From assembly GCA_964480945.1 (NCBI GenBank), contig CAYZRX010000030.1, positions 1 to 38,071 on the forward strand: 38,071 bases of DNA, read 5' to 3'. Positions 1 to 8,567 of the stretch are shown here, piece after piece. Each line of letters starts with the position of its first letter. Within the stretch, counting starts at the first letter, position 1. The notes under the pieces were generated by a model. The model saw only the letters and a program-made list of their open reading frames with translations. It made no database searches and was not told the origin of the DNA. The position numbers were made by a program, and so were the translations under genes. The DNA comes from VGWB01 sp964480945. Its GTDB lineage: Bacteria; Bacteroidota; Ignavibacteria; UBA10030.

Positions 1-60
1 TTCAAAGTACCATACCTGACTGTGAGGCTCAACTACTTTGCAACATAGTGACTTTAGGAA

Positions 61-152
61 AGTCCCGCGGAGCGGGATCCCCAAGACGGAAAAGCGGCAG
101 AAAGTCCCGCAGTCTGGGATCCCGCCCTAATGCGGGATCCTGAGAAGCGGGA
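61..152. repeat. Nested CGGGATCC inverted repeats
   Basis: A perfect 9-bp inverted repeat, GGATCCCGC at 117-125 and GCGGGATCC at 132-140, has a 6-nt loop. It is enclosed by a second pair, TCCCGC at 105-110 and GCGGGA at 147-152. A related unit, CCCGCGGAGCGGGATCC, lies at 64-80. The repeated motif suggests a REP-like dispersed element, but whether it occurs elsewhere in the genome cannot be seen here. Confidence 0.6.
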
Positions 153-206
153 AAACTTTGTCGAAATCGTAACTCCCCGTGAGCGAGCCTCCAACCCGCG
201 GGCCGA

Positions 207-267
207 CATTTCACCCCCGTCGAGACGGGATGGATTCCCAATTCAAAGTGCACGTGGGGGTGAAATG
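207..267. repeat. 12-bp perfect inverted repeat
   Basis: CATTTCACCCCC at 207-218 is the exact reverse complement of GGGGGTGAAATG at 256-267, with a 37-nt interior. The function is unknown. It could be a transcript-level stem or the ends of a small non-autonomous element. Confidence 0.55.
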
Positions 268-419
268 GAACGCACGGAGAGGCCGTCCGACCCACCGGCC
301 GAACGATTTCGACCTGCGCCGAAAATGACATCTTGGTCCGGAAATCGGTGCGAGTGGAGAGCTGCTTTCCACAGCAAGAAAGCCTGAGCGGTCGGCGAAA
401 CTCTGAAATGACCCCGCTG

Positions 420-445
420 CGTTCCGACGCGGGGGCGTCGGAACG
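420..445. repeat. 11-bp perfect hairpin, GGGG loop
   Basis: CGTTCCGACGC at 420-430 pairs perfectly with GCGTCGGAACG at 435-445 across a 4-nt GGGG loop. There is no U-tract on either strand, so this is probably not an intrinsic terminator. It may belong to the same family of palindromes as the neighbouring repeats. Confidence 0.6.
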
Positions 446-541
446 AGGAAAGAAGCCAAGTTCTGGATTCCGGCCCGCCCGCAGTCTGGTGGCGACGGGC
501 ACTTCGGCCGGAAGGACATTGACAAGGACAGCGGGCGGATT

Positions 542-1477
542 CTAGAAATTCAGCGTCAGCGTCGCGGTGGGAACGAACTCAACGAAACCGTCGCCGCGAT
601 TGGTCGGCACGACGTGGGCCTCAAGCTTTAGATTGTTGTTGTGCTGCCACGCAGCCCAGGCCGCGTCGAGCGCGCTGAGAACGTGGTTCGCAACAACGAG
701 CGACGCCATTGTGCTCGCTACATTATAGAAGTCATTCGCCTTCCCCCGCATCTTCGAATATTCGAGGAAGCGGGGTGAGACATTGCTCGTGATGATGTCC
801 TGAGGAGTAATGTAGCCGGCGTCATCCCATCCTGAAGCAAACTGCGGGTACTTCCCGATCAGCTCATAGTATTGCTGCTCCGGCCGATGGGGCAGCCTGT
901 GCGTGAACCCGTTGCCCGGCACCTGCGCAACCAGGTCTTCGCTTGCATTGAGCTTGTCCCAGTCGACGCGCTGCCAGGGAGGAAGGCTCGAAGGGCCCGT
1001 GACGAGTCCCGTGATCGACGTAGCGTCCGGGTTGAGCCTGGTTGCATTCTGTTCGATCCACTCCGCGTAGCGGACGACGGACCAGTGCGCATCTGCATAA
1101 TCCTGGAAAAGGGCGGTTTGATTGTCGCCCTTCTTCGAGTAGACAGCATAGGCAACCCACAGACCGGCTTCGGCGACGAGGAATCCGCCGGCACGCCAGT
1201 AGCTTTCTGTGTAGAACTCGCCCGCCCCGGGCAGGACGGCGGAGAACAGGCCGGCCATGAGCGGTGATTTCCTGCCCTTCTCCCCAACGACCATCGCAGA
1301 CGGCACAGTGTCCTGCAGCCCTATCGCCCCCATACTGAGCAGAAGGTCGAGGCGCGGATTTCCGGTGAGCGGAAGCGCACCGGAGAACTTCAGTTGCTCC
1401 TCCCTCCGCATCTGTCCGAACACCTGCGGGGTCGCGATGATAAGTGCGGCGAGCACCGCGGCGATATTCTTCACCAT
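542..1477 (-). CDS. DUF5683-like envelope protein
   Basis: The 311-aa product starts MVKNIAAVLAALI with a cleavable-looking signal peptide ending near FGQ, so it is exported. Around residues 75-110 it has K-S-P, then SAVLPGAGEFY and a hydrophobic stretch. That pattern resembles DUF5683-type membrane proteins of Bacteroidota. The C-terminus ends in alternating hydrophobic residues (TATLTLNF), like a final barrel strand. I chose the ATG at 1477 because GGAGG lies about 10 nt upstream; a further upstream start at 1495 would run into the previous gene, whose stop is at 1485-1487. It is the last gene of the envelope operon. Its function is unknown, and the family call is from memory of the motif. 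Confidence 0.65.
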   Translation of the reverse strand: MVKNIAAVLAALIIATPQVFGQMRREEQLKFSGALPLTGNPRLDLLLSMGAIGLQDTVPSAMVVGEKGRKSPLMAGLFSAVLPGAGEFYTESYWRAGGFLVAEAGLWVAYAVYSKKGDNQTALFQDYADAHWSVVRYAEWIEQNATRLNPDATSITGLVTGPSSLPPWQRVDWDKLNASEDLVAQVPGNGFTHRLPHRPEQQYYELIGKYPQFASGWDDAGYITPQDIITSNVSPRFLEYSKMRGKANDFYNVASTMASLVVANHVLSALDAAWAAWQHNNNLKLEAHVVPTNRGDGFVEFVPTATLTLNF

Positions 1478-1484
1478 CCTTCCC

Positions 1485-4400
1485 CTACCTCCCATAGTAT
1501 TCTGCCCGTTGGAAGATCTTGGTCATCGGATTGAGGTCGAACCCGAACAGAACGCCGAAATAGAATCGCCATTCCCGACCGTAGGTGACGCCCACGTTGT
1601 TGAATGTCTGCGAGAACCGGTCGAACCCGTACGCACCGGCAAAAAAGATCCGAGTGGGATATTGGTAGAAGGAGAACGCCTCAAGGCGCAGCTCAAGGCC
1701 GGCGTCCTTCTTCCAATCGACAACCGACGGTGCCGAGCCCTTTCCCCCCGGGGTCCATGCATCGCCGAGATCTCCGAAGACCGAGCCGTACAGCTTGGTG
1801 AAATAAAACTGTGCGAACCGGAAATTGATCGAGGTCCACAGCGGGAACCGGTATGCCGCGCTCAGCACGGCCAGGTCGCTCCCACCCAATGAATAGTACG
1901 GGTACCCTCTCATGCCGATGAAACCACCCGCATAGGCGTTGAAAAATTCGTCGATCCCCTTCTTGAGGATGCTGCTCCCCCTTGCCGAAAGCGTGAGCGT
2001 GTGCTTCGGGATCGGCAGCTGCAAGTGTTCGGTCCATTGAACATCCAGGCGGTGGAAGCTCGGCTTCGAATAGCGAGGGACGAGCACCCCGTTCTCCACA
2101 TTGTACTCCCCCTCCGGATTGAACTTGTTGAACTCGTAGCTGTACGTCAACGAGACCGTCCTCCCGACAGGATTGATCGACTGATCGACCGAGGGATGAA
2201 TGTTCTCGTGCATCAGCTGCAATGTCAGCGCATTGCCGATCAGGTAAGTATTGCGGAAGGCCGGTGACACGCCGACGGTCGGGAGGAGGAAGGCACCGAT
2301 GTCGGCATCGTACCGGCTCAGAGCGTAACCGACCTGGAGCTGCGTGTGGTCGTCGACCATTTTCTGTTTCAAGCTCGCGTCGATCTCGAAGAGGTCGTAC
2401 GTTACGTCGGTCTGGATCAGGTACTGGCGATCCGTGACGATCGGGAACGAGACGCCTGTCTTGCGCGAGATGTTATAGAGCTCAAGGGAGAGCGTCGGCG
2501 CCAGCCCAAGCTGGTAGAACGGCGGGATCGCATCCCGGTACTCGAAGATCGCGAACAAGTCGCGCTCAAGCTGGCGGTTGATGACGGCGCCGCCGAAGAG
2601 GGAGATCTTGTCGAGCATCTCGCTCGACGAAAAATAGATCCCCGGCCGGATGACGTCGAGGCCCTTGTTCCGCGGGTTGTAGTTGTCGACGCGGAGGACC
2701 GGTATGATCGTCATGCTCGTGAAGGCGCTCTTGTATGGTTTCGGCTCCGGAACCGGGGGGCGAGCACCGGAGGAGAATGTCGGAACCGTCGCATCCGCCA
2801 TCGGGGACGCGACGGGTGCAGCACCTGAGCCCGGCGTGCTTGACTCGACCTCTCGAGCAGTGGTCGATGGAGCGGACAACTTGGTTTCGGCCGCGATCCG
2901 CTCGGATCGCTCAAGGAAGGCAATCTTGTAACCGGAGACCGTGTAGCTGGCGAAGGCCAGATCGCCGGCGTCGTCTGTGGCCGGCAAGAATGCGCCTCCC
3001 AACACGTTTGTCACCTGGCGCCTGGCTCCCGTCTGAAGATCGAGCTCGTAGATATTGTAGATCCCCGTTTCATCGCTGGCATAGAAAATCGACTTTCCGT
3101 CCCGGGAAAATGATGGATTCCTGGCGTCCGGACCCGACACGAGGACCCGGAAGTCCTTCCCATCTTCATCGATCATCGCCACGGATTGATTGTTGGCACC
3201 GGAAAACCCGAACGCGATCTTTGATCCGTCGGGTGACCAAACCGGCGTAAATACTTGCTCCCCGTCGATGAAATCCGTCACGCGCCGGATATTCTTCCCC
3301 ATCGAGTCCGCAACGCCGACGTTGACCGTCCCATCGCTTCCGTAGGCGAAGACGAGCTTCTTCCCATCCGGAGAGATTTTCGGATCCCACGCTCGCAGAC
3401 CGTACGTGAGCCGCTCTTCTTCGTCGTTCGCCAGGTCGTAGCGATAGAGGTCGGAGAGCTTTGCGAAGAACTTGTTGTGTCGGCCCGTTCTGGAGTAATA
3501 GAGATATCGACCGTCGGGCGAGAACGAGAGTGTCGAGCGGGCCATCAGTCCGAGCTTCTTGGCCGTCTTCGTCTGGAAATCGTAGAGATAGACCGAGCTC
3601 AGGCCGAAATAATCCTCCCCCTTGTTGGAGACATAGGCGAGCTTCCTCCCGTCCGGCGTGAACTGCGGGTAGAAATTGCCGAACCCCTCCTTTTCGATCA
3701 CCTCCCCCTCAACCCGATTTGCCGAAATGGCGCCGGCAAGCTTCTTGTAATGCACCGTCTTTGCCTTCTTCCACTCCTCATACAACTCCTCTCCCGACTT
3801 CCCCAACACCGCCGCGATGGCGCCGTCGATGGTGACGCGCGGCAAACTGCTCAGGGCCCGCGAGATCTCGTTCAGTTTATCGACGCCGTAGGTGTCCGCG
3901 ATGTACCCGACGATCGAAAAACCTGCGTTGTACGAGGATTCGTTTCCGAGGCTTGTCTTGCCGAACACCGCCATCTCCTCCCACGTCAGCGGGTTGCCGG
4001 CGAGCATGTACATCCGCAGGATCATGTCCCGGTGCGAATCCCAGTAATCATACTGGAACTTCGGAGAATTGTACTGCGCCACTCCCTCGGCAAACCAGCT
4101 CGGGACGACGAACGCCGACAGCGGGTACGACACGATCACGTTCGGATAGCCGTAGAGCACGTCGGTGCGCCGTTCCGCCTCATAGCCCAGCCACTGAAGG
4201 TAGATCGCCGGAATCGTGCGTCCGAGCTTCATCGCGGTCTGGATCTGAATGATGTGGGTGAACTCATGCGCCACGACATCCTGAAGCCACGGGTGCGTGC
4301 CCCTGAGCTCGAAATCGAGCGCCGGCGCCCAGATCTCAACCTTGTTATCGTAGAAGTACGCTGCCCCGTTCGAATAATCGTCATGATCGCGAACGACGAA

Positions 4401-4637
4401 CGTCACCTTCTGATCGGGCTCGTGCTGGTACATCGTGGTAATGGGCCCGTAGATCTCCTCGGCGATGGACGCGACCTCGCGGCCGGTACGCTCTTCCCCG
4501 TTGTGGAAGTCGACCCGGAAGTGAGGGGTTTCAATCGTCTGCCACGTCAGATCGGGACGCGGGTAGTCACCATCTTGCGCCGCGAGATACGAGGTTAAGA
4601 GGATAATCAAGAAGATGATGAGAGAGGGAATTCGCAC
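1485..4637 (-). CDS. Gluzincin peptidase / TolB propeller / barrel fusion
   Basis: This 1050-aa exported protein has a signal peptide at 1-20 ending AAQ. Residues about 30-290 form an M1/MA-like metallopeptidase domain with an intact gluzincin site: HEFTH at 124-128 and a downstream glutamate, WFAEG, at about 184. Residues about 310-590 carry repeated (F/S)PDG(R/K) blades typical of TolB/PD40 beta-propellers. A Ser/Pro/Ala-rich linker at about 590-640 leads into a C-terminal region of about 400 residues rich in amphipathic strands. That region contains a GMRGYPYY motif and a later GDLGDAW, as in Omp85/surface-antigen barrels. I infer a barrel in the outer membrane with the peptidase and propeller on one face. 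The start is a GTG at 4637, 9 nt after the upstream stop. Confidence 0.8.
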   Translation of the reverse strand: MRIPSLIIFLIILLTSYLAAQDGDYPRPDLTWQTIETPHFRVDFHNGEERTGREVASIAEEIYGPITTMYQHEPDQKVTFVVRDHDDYSNGAAYFYDNKVEIWAPALDFELRGTHPWLQDVVAHEFTHIIQIQTAMKLGRTIPAIYLQWLGYEAERRTDVLYGYPNVIVSYPLSAFVVPSWFAEGVAQYNSPKFQYDYWDSHRDMILRMYMLAGNPLTWEEMAVFGKTSLGNESSYNAGFSIVGYIADTYGVDKLNEISRALSSLPRVTIDGAIAAVLGKSGEELYEEWKKAKTVHYKKLAGAISANRVEGEVIEKEGFGNFYPQFTPDGRKLAYVSNKGEDYFGLSSVYLYDFQTKTAKKLGLMARSTLSFSPDGRYLYYSRTGRHNKFFAKLSDLYRYDLANDEEERLTYGLRAWDPKISPDGKKLVFAYGSDGTVNVGVADSMGKNIRRVTDFIDGEQVFTPVWSPDGSKIAFGFSGANNQSVAMIDEDGKDFRVLVSGPDARNPSFSRDGKSIFYASDETGIYNIYELDLQTGARRQVTNVLGGAFLPATDDAGDLAFASYTVSGYKIAFLERSERIAAETKLSAPSTTAREVESSTPGSGAAPVASPMADATVPTFSSGARPPVPEPKPYKSAFTSMTIIPVLRVDNYNPRNKGLDVIRPGIYFSSSEMLDKISLFGGAVINRQLERDLFAIFEYRDAIPPFYQLGLAPTLSLELYNISRKTGVSFPIVTDRQYLIQTDVTYDLFEIDASLKQKMVDDHTQLQVGYALSRYDADIGAFLLPTVGVSPAFRNTYLIGNALTLQLMHENIHPSVDQSINPVGRTVSLTYSYEFNKFNPEGEYNVENGVLVPRYSKPSFHRLDVQWTEHLQLPIPKHTLTLSARGSSILKKGIDEFFNAYAGGFIGMRGYPYYSLGGSDLAVLSAAYRFPLWTSINFRFAQFYFTKLYGSVFGDLGDAWTPGGKGSAPSVVDWKKDAGLELRLEAFSFYQYPTRIFFAGAYGFDRFSQTFNNVGVTYGREWRFYFGVLFGFDLNPMTKIFQRAEYYGR

Positions 4638-4646
4638 CGTCGCCGC

Positions 4647-5315
4647 CTAGAGCTTGAAATCGAACCGTGTGATCTGGTCCTGGGTCAATATGACGTACCC
4701 GTAGCGGCTGGTCTGCAGGCGGAATTCCAGGACCACGTAGGGCGTGATTTGATAGTTCCCGAGGAAGCTGGAGCTGTCAGCCGAATAGAGAGGAACCGGA
4801 TAGAACCCCACAGGCAAATACTGATTAGGTATGATATAGTGACCGGACGTGTCGGTTGTTGTAACGACGTTTCCGCTCACGACGACGGGATAAGACATTT
4901 TCGTCTGGCCGCCGACAATGTACTGAACGGTGTAGGCGCCGCTGGGTTCCGGATTACCGAAAGCGTCTTCCTGGTCCCAATCGATTTCCAAGTATCCGTC
5001 CTCAGGAGGTCTGCCTTGAAACAAGGTAACCACCGGTCTGTTGAGCAGGTCGAAAACGGTCACGCGTACGATCGCGGTGGGATCACTCGGCTGGAAGACC
5101 TTCGACGGCGGCGGATTGTTATCCACAAGCTCGAAGTCATAATAGATTGCGATCGGCAAACCGCGGACGGGGTTGCCCAGACCGTCCAGCACGAACCCCT
5201 CGATCTGGTATCCGGTCGTCGCGGCCGGCTCAGCGACGGGTGGAATATCGCGCTCGCACGCCTGCAGCAGAAATAAACAGAGAGCGAGAGGCGGGAATGT
5301 CCAGGACGGCCGCAC
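4647..5315 (-). CDS. Small exported lipoprotein
   Basis: The 222-aa product begins with a short hydrophobic signal ending in the lipobox LLQAC, with the lipidated Cys near residue 20, so it should be a membrane-anchored lipoprotein. A DGLGNPVRGLPI segment looks like a carboxypeptidase-regulatory or CNA-B-type beta fold. A later segment (VTVFDLLNRPVVTLF followed by GAYTVQY) resembles FlgD-like Ig repeats. I place the start at the GTG at 5315 because an AGAGGT Shine-Dalgarno lies 7-8 nt upstream and this start clears the neighbouring stop at 5327; the open frame continues further upstream but is only antisense or overlapping there. It sits between the M6-like cargo and the peptidase fusion. No specific family is recognised. 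Confidence 0.7.
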   Translation of the reverse strand: MRPSWTFPPLALCLFLLQACERDIPPVAEPAATTGYQIEGFVLDGLGNPVRGLPIAIYYDFELVDNNPPPSKVFQPSDPTAIVRVTVFDLLNRPVVTLFQGRPPEDGYLEIDWDQEDAFGNPEPSGAYTVQYIVGGQTKMSYPVVVSGNVVTTTDTSGHYIIPNQYLPVGFYPVPLYSADSSSFLGNYQITPYVVLEFRLQTSRYGYVILTQDQITRFDFKL

Positions 5316-5326
5316 GGCAGAGACCT

Positions 5327-8300
5327 CTACTTCACCACCGCAATCTTGATGATCGCCACCTGACTGCGATTCGCTCCGGTCGCCTCGATGCGCGCAAGAT
5401 AGACTCCGCTTTGGACGTAGGACACATCCCACGTCACATCTCCGTCGACACCTCCGATCGCGTGCGCCTGAAGCTCGGCGATCTTCAAGCCGGCAAGATC
5501 GAAGATCTTGATCCGGATGGCTGCATCCTCCGGTGTATAGTACCGGATGTGCGTCGTGGAACCGTACACCGGATTCGGCCAGTTGTACACGCGCGAGGCT
5601 GGAAGGAAGTCCGAGGGCGGAGAGCTCGGCGCGATCCCCGATCCTTCGTAGCTCGCATGACCGGCGTCTCCGAGGTACTGCGACCATGCAATCGTCGTCG
5701 GCTCATACTTCTCATTCAACTCGACCGCTTGAAGTGAGCCCGGCTCCTCCACACCGACGATCCCGATCTTGCCGCCCGTTGTCTGGAACAAACCCGGCAG
5801 CGTCTGGCCGGGCACCGCGTACTGCACCGGGAAGCCATCGACGAGACGGCCTGCCCTGTCGTACGCAGCCAACTGCCCTGAAGACCCAACGGCCAGGATA
5901 TCGAGGAGACCGTCCCCCGTGATGTCGCCGACGAGCGGGAGTCCGACGAACGTATTGCCGCTGGCCGCTGCGACCGGAAAGCCCGCCAGAATGGCGCCCG
6001 AGGGATTGAAGACATAGAGCTTCGTCCCCGTCAAGAGGACGACATCCCGGCCTCCATCAGCATCCACGGCAGCAACCCCGAGGGCAAGAATGCTGTCGCC
6101 GGGGACTGCATACTCATACAACTTTTCGCTGAGAGTTCGATTAAAGACGACGAGGTTCCTGCCGCCCTGCTGCGCAGCCGCCACAAAATTGCCCAGGCTT
6201 GAAACGCCGCCCGCGAGCAGCCACGGATGAGACGAGTCACCGAGGGCGACTGATGCTTGTTCGCTGAAGAGGCTCCCAGACGCCGCATAGAAGAGTTCGG
6301 AAGGCTTCGAGAGGCTCGGCGTGGGCAGCTGGGCGATCGAACCGATCGCGCCGGACGAAAGGCTCAGTTTGCTCTGGATGACCCCCGTCGTGCTCACCTG
6401 CCAGACCGAACCGTGCTCTCCTCCGACGACGATCGCACGTGCGAGTGAGACGTCGGCAAACATCGGCGGCGTCGTAATCCGATCCCCCAGAGACACGACG
6501 ACCGTTTGGGTGGAATCGATGATGCCGTCGCCATTGTTATCCCGGACGGTCCAGATGTACAACGAGCTGTCTCGTGCCCCCACGATCATCGTGGTGCCGG
6601 ACACCAGATCGGCTGCCGCTAAGCTGAACTCTCCTCCCTTTGCTGACAGCAAGCCGGTCGAGTCTTGAGTCTTGCTGGCACCACTTGCTTGAAACGCGTA
6701 GACGCCGTCATTGGCACCGACGAGGACCGTCGAACCGAGGATGGTCGGTGGCGTCGTCGTTCCGGCGGAAGCGAGGGCTCGCTCGAACCCCTGGATTCGC
6801 TGGATCTTGTCGTCGCCGATCTGGACGGTGAGCGTCATCCTCGGCGCGCGTGCGCTGAAATCCTTGATCGTCACCAGGCTGCGAGCACCGTCGTAGGCGT
6901 TGCTGTTGGGGTACGTGCTCTCGTCGAAGAGGTTCTTGTACACGTTCCCGGTATTTCCATTGAACCAGCAATCGAGCGGAGAGCCGAATTCATCTCCGTA
7001 CGTCAGGGGCTGGCCGATGTCGATCGACCCGTCGGCCTCTTCCAGATCGACGCCGCGATGGTTCGGATCCGCATTGACGGTGTTATCCTGCAGTCCGCGT
7101 GCGATGACATTCTCGTCGATATGCCAGATCAGGATCCCTCCTCCAATGTATTCATTCCCCTGGCCGGTGATTCCGGGAATAGCCCAGTCGAAATCCTCCA
7201 CGTCGATCACCGAGCCGGAAACGCTGGTAACGTTGGTGAGCTCGAATCCCGCCTCGTCGGCCGGGAAATATTGCGTGATCGTAGAGTTCCCCTTCCGGAT
7301 CGTCAGGCGCTGCCCGTTCCCCTGCGGATCGCGGCTGCGATTCTCGATTAGAAAATACTCACGGTCGTTGATGGGCACCTTGTAGATCGTATCTTGTCCG
7401 ACGCTCGTCAGGCCGACGGCCGGAACCGAGACGGGGGAGGTCCCCGGGGGAAGCGTAACAGGTGTCACCCATCCGAGGTAGACTTTCTCCCACGCGCAGG
7501 GCTCGGGGGGGAAAAGCCCCCCGAAGAAGTAGATCGACGCGGCGACATCCATCAGTCCGAATTCGCCGATCCCCGACCAGCCCCCCTGGGTGTCGAAGAG
7601 ATCGGGAAGTCCGAGGAAACTGCCGAACGAGTTCGCGAGCAAACCGTTGATGCTTCCCTGGATGGTATCGACGGTGCTCCCGGTGTAAATGAACCTCGTC
7701 TCCGTTTCGGGGATGATCATCGTGTTGGTGATGGAGAACGTCCCGTGCTGCACCGGGACACCGTTGAAGGTCGGGTTGTTGAGGGCGCTCCGGAGCGCAT
7801 TCAGGTTCAGCGTGACGGAAGGAATGTCGCTTGGCGTCGGGTCGTACCCCAACAATCCAACGACGTCGACATCCCTGCCGACGCCCGCGTGGAACAGCGC
7901 GAACGCGTCGTACTGGGAGAATTGGATGGAAGGATAGAGCGAATCGGCGGCGTGCCAGCTGTCAATGACGAGCTGGGCGAGCCTGCTGTTGTCGTTCGAT
8001 CCTTTCGGAGGCGCGTACGCCGACATCGGATTCGGCAGCGTGATCACCTGACCGAAGACCTCTCCCTTCACGTTCATCTTCCCGTTGGAAACCTTCCGGA
8101 AGTAATTGGAGAGGAAAAGGAGTTTGTAGGCGAAATACGCCGAATCGTGCGGCGGGGGATCGATGAAACTCCACGTTCCCGTGGTATCGATCTCGAACGC
8201 CCCGTTCCCGGTCGTCTGCGGGTCGGTGTCGGTCGGGAAATCGACCATCAGCCCCAGAACGCGGATGGTATCGCTGGATTGAGCCAGCGGGGAGATCGCC

Positions 8301-8488
8301 TGCAATGATCGCAGTGCAGAACCCGGCCGGATGAGCCGCAGCGGACGGACCGACGGAGAGGCCTTCAGCGCGGCGGCGGGCGGATTGAGCCGCTCCGAAC
8401 GGGACGGAGCAGACTGGCGCGCACGCTCCTGCGCGGCGACCGGGACAAAGCAAATGAGGAGCCAGAAGAGAAGTCGACGTGTTAGCAT
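5327..8488 (-). CDS. T9SS-sorted M6-like protein, zinc site lost
   Basis: This 1053-aa exported protein has a signal peptide at 1-19 (ending VAAQ). Residues about 70-450 match the M6 (immune inhibitor A-like) peptidase fold, including FHAGVGRDVD and GLPDLFD. In M6 enzymes the sequence before GLPDL(Y/F)D is HExGH. Here it reads NSFGS at residues 286-290, so both zinc histidines and the catalytic glutamate are replaced; I checked the codons at 7619-7633. Middle and late regions have FG-GAP-like strands (D-x-D-x-D-x-x-x-D: DNNGDGIID and DITGDGLLD). The last 85 residues (NWPNPVYG, IRIKIFDLAG, SGVYLARI) form a type A T9SS sorting domain. It is probably a surface binding protein and not a protease. 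Confidence 0.82.
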   Translation of the reverse strand: MLTRRLLFWLLICFVPVAAQERARQSAPSRSERLNPPAAALKASPSVRPLRLIRPGSALRSLQAISPLAQSSDTIRVLGLMVDFPTDTDPQTTGNGAFEIDTTGTWSFIDPPPHDSAYFAYKLLFLSNYFRKVSNGKMNVKGEVFGQVITLPNPMSAYAPPKGSNDNSRLAQLVIDSWHAADSLYPSIQFSQYDAFALFHAGVGRDVDVVGLLGYDPTPSDIPSVTLNLNALRSALNNPTFNGVPVQHGTFSITNTMIIPETETRFIYTGSTVDTIQGSINGLLANSFGSFLGLPDLFDTQGGWSGIGEFGLMDVAASIYFFGGLFPPEPCAWEKVYLGWVTPVTLPPGTSPVSVPAVGLTSVGQDTIYKVPINDREYFLIENRSRDPQGNGQRLTIRKGNSTITQYFPADEAGFELTNVTSVSGSVIDVEDFDWAIPGITGQGNEYIGGGILIWHIDENVIARGLQDNTVNADPNHRGVDLEEADGSIDIGQPLTYGDEFGSPLDCWFNGNTGNVYKNLFDESTYPNSNAYDGARSLVTIKDFSARAPRMTLTVQIGDDKIQRIQGFERALASAGTTTPPTILGSTVLVGANDGVYAFQASGASKTQDSTGLLSAKGGEFSLAAADLVSGTTMIVGARDSSLYIWTVRDNNGDGIIDSTQTVVVSLGDRITTPPMFADVSLARAIVVGGEHGSVWQVSTTGVIQSKLSLSSGAIGSIAQLPTPSLSKPSELFYAASGSLFSEQASVALGDSSHPWLLAGGVSSLGNFVAAAQQGGRNLVVFNRTLSEKLYEYAVPGDSILALGVAAVDADGGRDVVLLTGTKLYVFNPSGAILAGFPVAAASGNTFVGLPLVGDITGDGLLDILAVGSSGQLAAYDRAGRLVDGFPVQYAVPGQTLPGLFQTTGGKIGIVGVEEPGSLQAVELNEKYEPTTIAWSQYLGDAGHASYEGSGIAPSSPPSDFLPASRVYNWPNPVYGSTTHIRYYTPEDAAIRIKIFDLAGLKIAELQAHAIGGVDGDVTWDVSYVQSGVYLARIEATGANRSQVAIIKIAVVK

Positions 8489-8567
8489 AGATCTCCGGGT
8501 TGATCACAGAACATCGCGCCACTGCCGAGCCGGCTGCACCGCGCAGCGAATCGGCACCTCTTGAAAC

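Larger units (their letters stand above)
1..541. other. Gene-free, palindrome-rich region
   Basis: No open frame here looks like a protein: those present are short, low in hydrophobic order, rich in Arg, Pro and Ser, and overlap each other on both strands. The stretch contains at least three separate perfect inverted repeats, listed individually, and recurring pieces such as CGGGATCC and CGCAGTCTGG. It lies directly downstream of the minus-strand envelope operon that ends at 542. I see no T-run that would make any of the hairpins a classical rho-independent terminator. It could be a cluster of REP-like or MITE-like elements, or a decayed gene. Confidence 0.6.

Noticed and set aside
50..75. 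AGGAAAGTCCC as a possible RNase P RNA core
   Set aside because: Only a short match to GAGGAAAGTCC; the rest of the RNA and its universal partner motif are absent, and the piece belongs to the repeat cluster.
29..502. Long open frames on both strands in the first 541 nt
   Set aside because: The translations lack any domain or hydrophobic pattern, they overlap inverted repeats, and the frames shadow each other.
3255..4598. 447-codon open frame on the plus strand
   Set aside because: It is antisense to the peptidase fusion, and its Arg-, Val- and Glu-rich composition is that of a reverse-strand shadow. The minus frame has the motifs.
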